Below the pieces are notes generated by a model. The model had not been told where the DNA came from. It made no database searches and was given only the letters and a program-made list of their open reading frames with translations. 64,000 bases of DNA from CAWDPQ01 sp963804245 (GTDB lineage: Bacteria > Acidobacteriota > Vicinamibacteria > Vicinamibacterales > 2-12-FULL-66-21). Below are positions 62,601 to 64,000 of this stretch, piece by piece (positions within the stretch are counted from its first letter, which is position 1; the number at the start of each line of letters is the position of its first letter). The translations under genes and the position numbers were made by a program. The DNA lies in NCBI GenBank assembly GCA_963804245.1, contig CAWDPQ010000012.1:124001-188000 (forward strand), written 5' to 3'.

Positions 62601-64000
62601 ATGCGCCCCTCGGGTCCTGCCGCCCTGTTGGTGCTCGCGCTGTGGGCGGGTTTCATCGCCTGGCTCTCACTCGGGACGATCGGGTTCGCATCCGCCTCCG
62701 GATCACGGATCGGCCTGCTGCCAGCCAACCTCACGTCCTGGACGATCGTGCTGACCGCCGCGCTTGGCGTCGCAGCGCTGGTGAGAAAGGGCGCGCCGGC
62801 CTGGCCGCTATCGCTGCTGGTGTTACTGGTCTTGCCGTGGCTGCCTGCCCCGGTGCCCGCTGCTTTCCTGATTTGGTCGGATCCGGTCGCCGCTTTCGTG
62901 TGGATCGCCGTCGCGCTGACGATGACTCTTCCCGGCGCCATTGCTCGCGCGCCGCATGGGAATTTCGTAAGCAACCGGTGGCACTGGCGGAAGCGAGATC
63001 TCCGTCCCGCGATCGCCGGCCTGCTCGCCCTGATCATTTTCGGCGCGGCGGCCTGGCGTACAGCGCCGTCCTTCCCAAGCGGAGATGAGCCGCACTACCT
63101 CGTAATCACGCAGAGCCTGTTGCTCGACCACGATCTGAAAATCCGGAACAACCACCGGCGAGGGGACTATCGGAGTTTCTATCCCAGCGAGCTCCCACCC
63201 CACTTCCAGCGGCTCGGTCGCGACGGCGAGATCTACTCAATCCATGCACCCGGGCTGTCCGCGATCGTGCTGCCCGCCTTCGCCATAGCAGGCTACCGGG
63301 GCGCCGAGATCCTTCTCCTGACGCTAGCCGCGGCGGGATCGGCGCTCTCGTGGTGGGTCGCATGGCTCGCCACGCGGCGTGAGGACGCAGCATGGTTCGG
63401 ATGGGCGGCCGTCACGTTACCCGTCAGCGCGGTTTTCCACAGCTTCACTCTCTATCCCGACGGTCTCGGCGGGACGCTGACGCTGACGGCAGTGTGGGCG
63501 CTGCTGCGGACGGATGACGAGCGTCTGACCGGATCAGAGCGCGTTCAGCCGTGGTTCTGGCACGGCCTGCTGCTGGCGATTCTTCCGTGGCTGCATAGCC
63601 GGTTCGCGGTGATCGCCGGCTGTCTGGGAGCGCTCATCCTGTTACGGCTGTCGGCCACCCGCAATCCCACAGCGAAGGCTGTCGCCTTCCTGGCGGTCCC
63701 GGCTGCGAGCGCCGTGGCATGGCTCGGGTACTTCGTGGCCATCTACGGCACGCCCGATCCATCGGCTCCCTATGGGCCCGGAGAAATCGGATCGATTCAG
63801 TGGGTGCCTGGCGGACTCGGCGGACTCCTCTTCGATCAGCGCTTCGGCCTGCTTCCTTACGCGCCGGTGCTGGCGTTTGCTTTCGTTGGCCTGGGCGTGA
63901 TGCTGACATGGCCGTCATTCCGACGGCTTGCGCTGGAGCTATGCTTCGCGATGCTTCCCTATCTCGTCACCGTCACGCACTTTGCCATGTGGTGGGGTGG
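62601..64000 (+). CDS. Polytopic membrane protein, GT39-like, runs off the window
   Basis: From ATG 62601 (MRPSGPAALLVLALWAGFIA) the frame stays open to base 64000, at least 466 residues. Several membrane helices flank a loop with FPSGDEPHYLVITQSLLLDH, an acidic E-P-H-Y motif typical of PMT/GT39-like glycosyltransferases in this phylum. A further loop reads GRDGEIYSIHAPGLSAIVLP. It is transcribed divergently from the other GT-C-like gene, 72 bases apart, so both probably serve envelope glycan or glycoprotein synthesis. The C-terminus is missing. Confidence 0.7.
   Translation, partial: MRPSGPAALLVLALWAGFIAWLSLGTIGFASASGSRIGLLPANLTSWTIVLTAALGVAALVRKGAPAWPLSLLVLLVLPWLPAPVPAAFLIWSDPVAAFVWIAVALTMTLPGAIARAPHGNFVSNRWHWRKRDLRPAIAGLLALIIFGAAAWRTAPSFPSGDEPHYLVITQSLLLDHDLKIRNNHRRGDYRSFYPSELPPHFQRLGRDGEIYSIHAPGLSAIVLPAFAIAGYRGAEILLLTLAAAGSALSWWVAWLATRREDAAWFGWAAVTLPVSAVFHSFTLYPDGLGGTLTLTAVWALLRTDDERLTGSERVQPWFWHGLLLAILPWLHSRFAVIAGCLGALILLRLSATRNPTAKAVAFLAVPAASAVAWLGYFVAIYGTPDPSAPYGPGEIGSIQWVPGGLGGLLFDQRFGLLPYAPVLAFAFVGLGVMLTWPSFRRLALELCFAMLPYLVTVTHFAMWWG

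Overview
The window is high-GC bacterial DNA. Gene content points to a soil acidobacterium, probably Vicinamibacteria (inference): an ADOP-type FtsX permease, a TolB-like winged-helix regulator, a secreted GMC dehydrogenase beside a large di-heme cytochrome, PQQ-propeller proteins and a gamma-glutamyltransferase. There is no rRNA and no complete tRNA. The one complete stable RNA is tmRNA (ssrA).

Region 1 (about 1-16.5 kb) is accessory DNA. Its left part looks like the right end of an integrated element. It carries an AlpA-type regulator, a HEVGH metallopeptidase-like protein, a zinc-ribbon/cold-shock pair and a tyrosine integrase broken by a stop codon and two frameshifts. The integrase abuts a 46-bp 3' fragment of tRNA-Pro(UGG), a presumptive attR. 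Beyond that lies a minus-strand cluster of very small genes, including a family of about 60-residue domains, then a second, decayed copy of the zinc-ribbon/cold-shock pair. Three partial or broken ATP-dependent DNA ligase genes, a 69-bp repeat pair and a 38-bp repeat pair show repeated duplication and decay.

Region 2 (16.5-39.5 kb) is chromosomal metabolism and envelope genes: type II NADH dehydrogenase; a GMC oxidoreductase, cytochrome c and lipoprotein set; a PQQ-propeller protein; a phosphopantetheinyl transferase; an ADOP permease; and a one-way catabolic series (TolB-like regulator, sugar-phosphate isomerase-like protein, zinc alcohol dehydrogenase, DHDPS-family aldolase, RidA, gamma-glutamyltransferase). 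An HTH/SRPBCC pair and a lytic transglycosylase follow.

Region 3 (39.5-64 kb) holds an alpha/beta-hydrolase fused to a subtilisin, a secreted CARDB protein, CstA, a surface protein (metallopeptidase, beta-propeller, barrel), DinB, a thioredoxin-like lipoprotein with UGA at the first position of its CxxC motif, an esterase and a 29-residue-repeat protein. Then come amidase-GerMN-RNase PH-RdgB, ssrA, a coiled-coil/GAF protein coupled to Slt, and two polytopic membrane proteins.

Single-base frameshifts recur across otherwise good genes: eight in seven genes of regions 2-3. They look at least partly like assembly indels. The UGA at 49494 is different in kind, because it is an in-frame codon exactly at a redox cysteine and is followed by a SECIS-like hairpin. 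It is the strongest candidate here for something undescribed.
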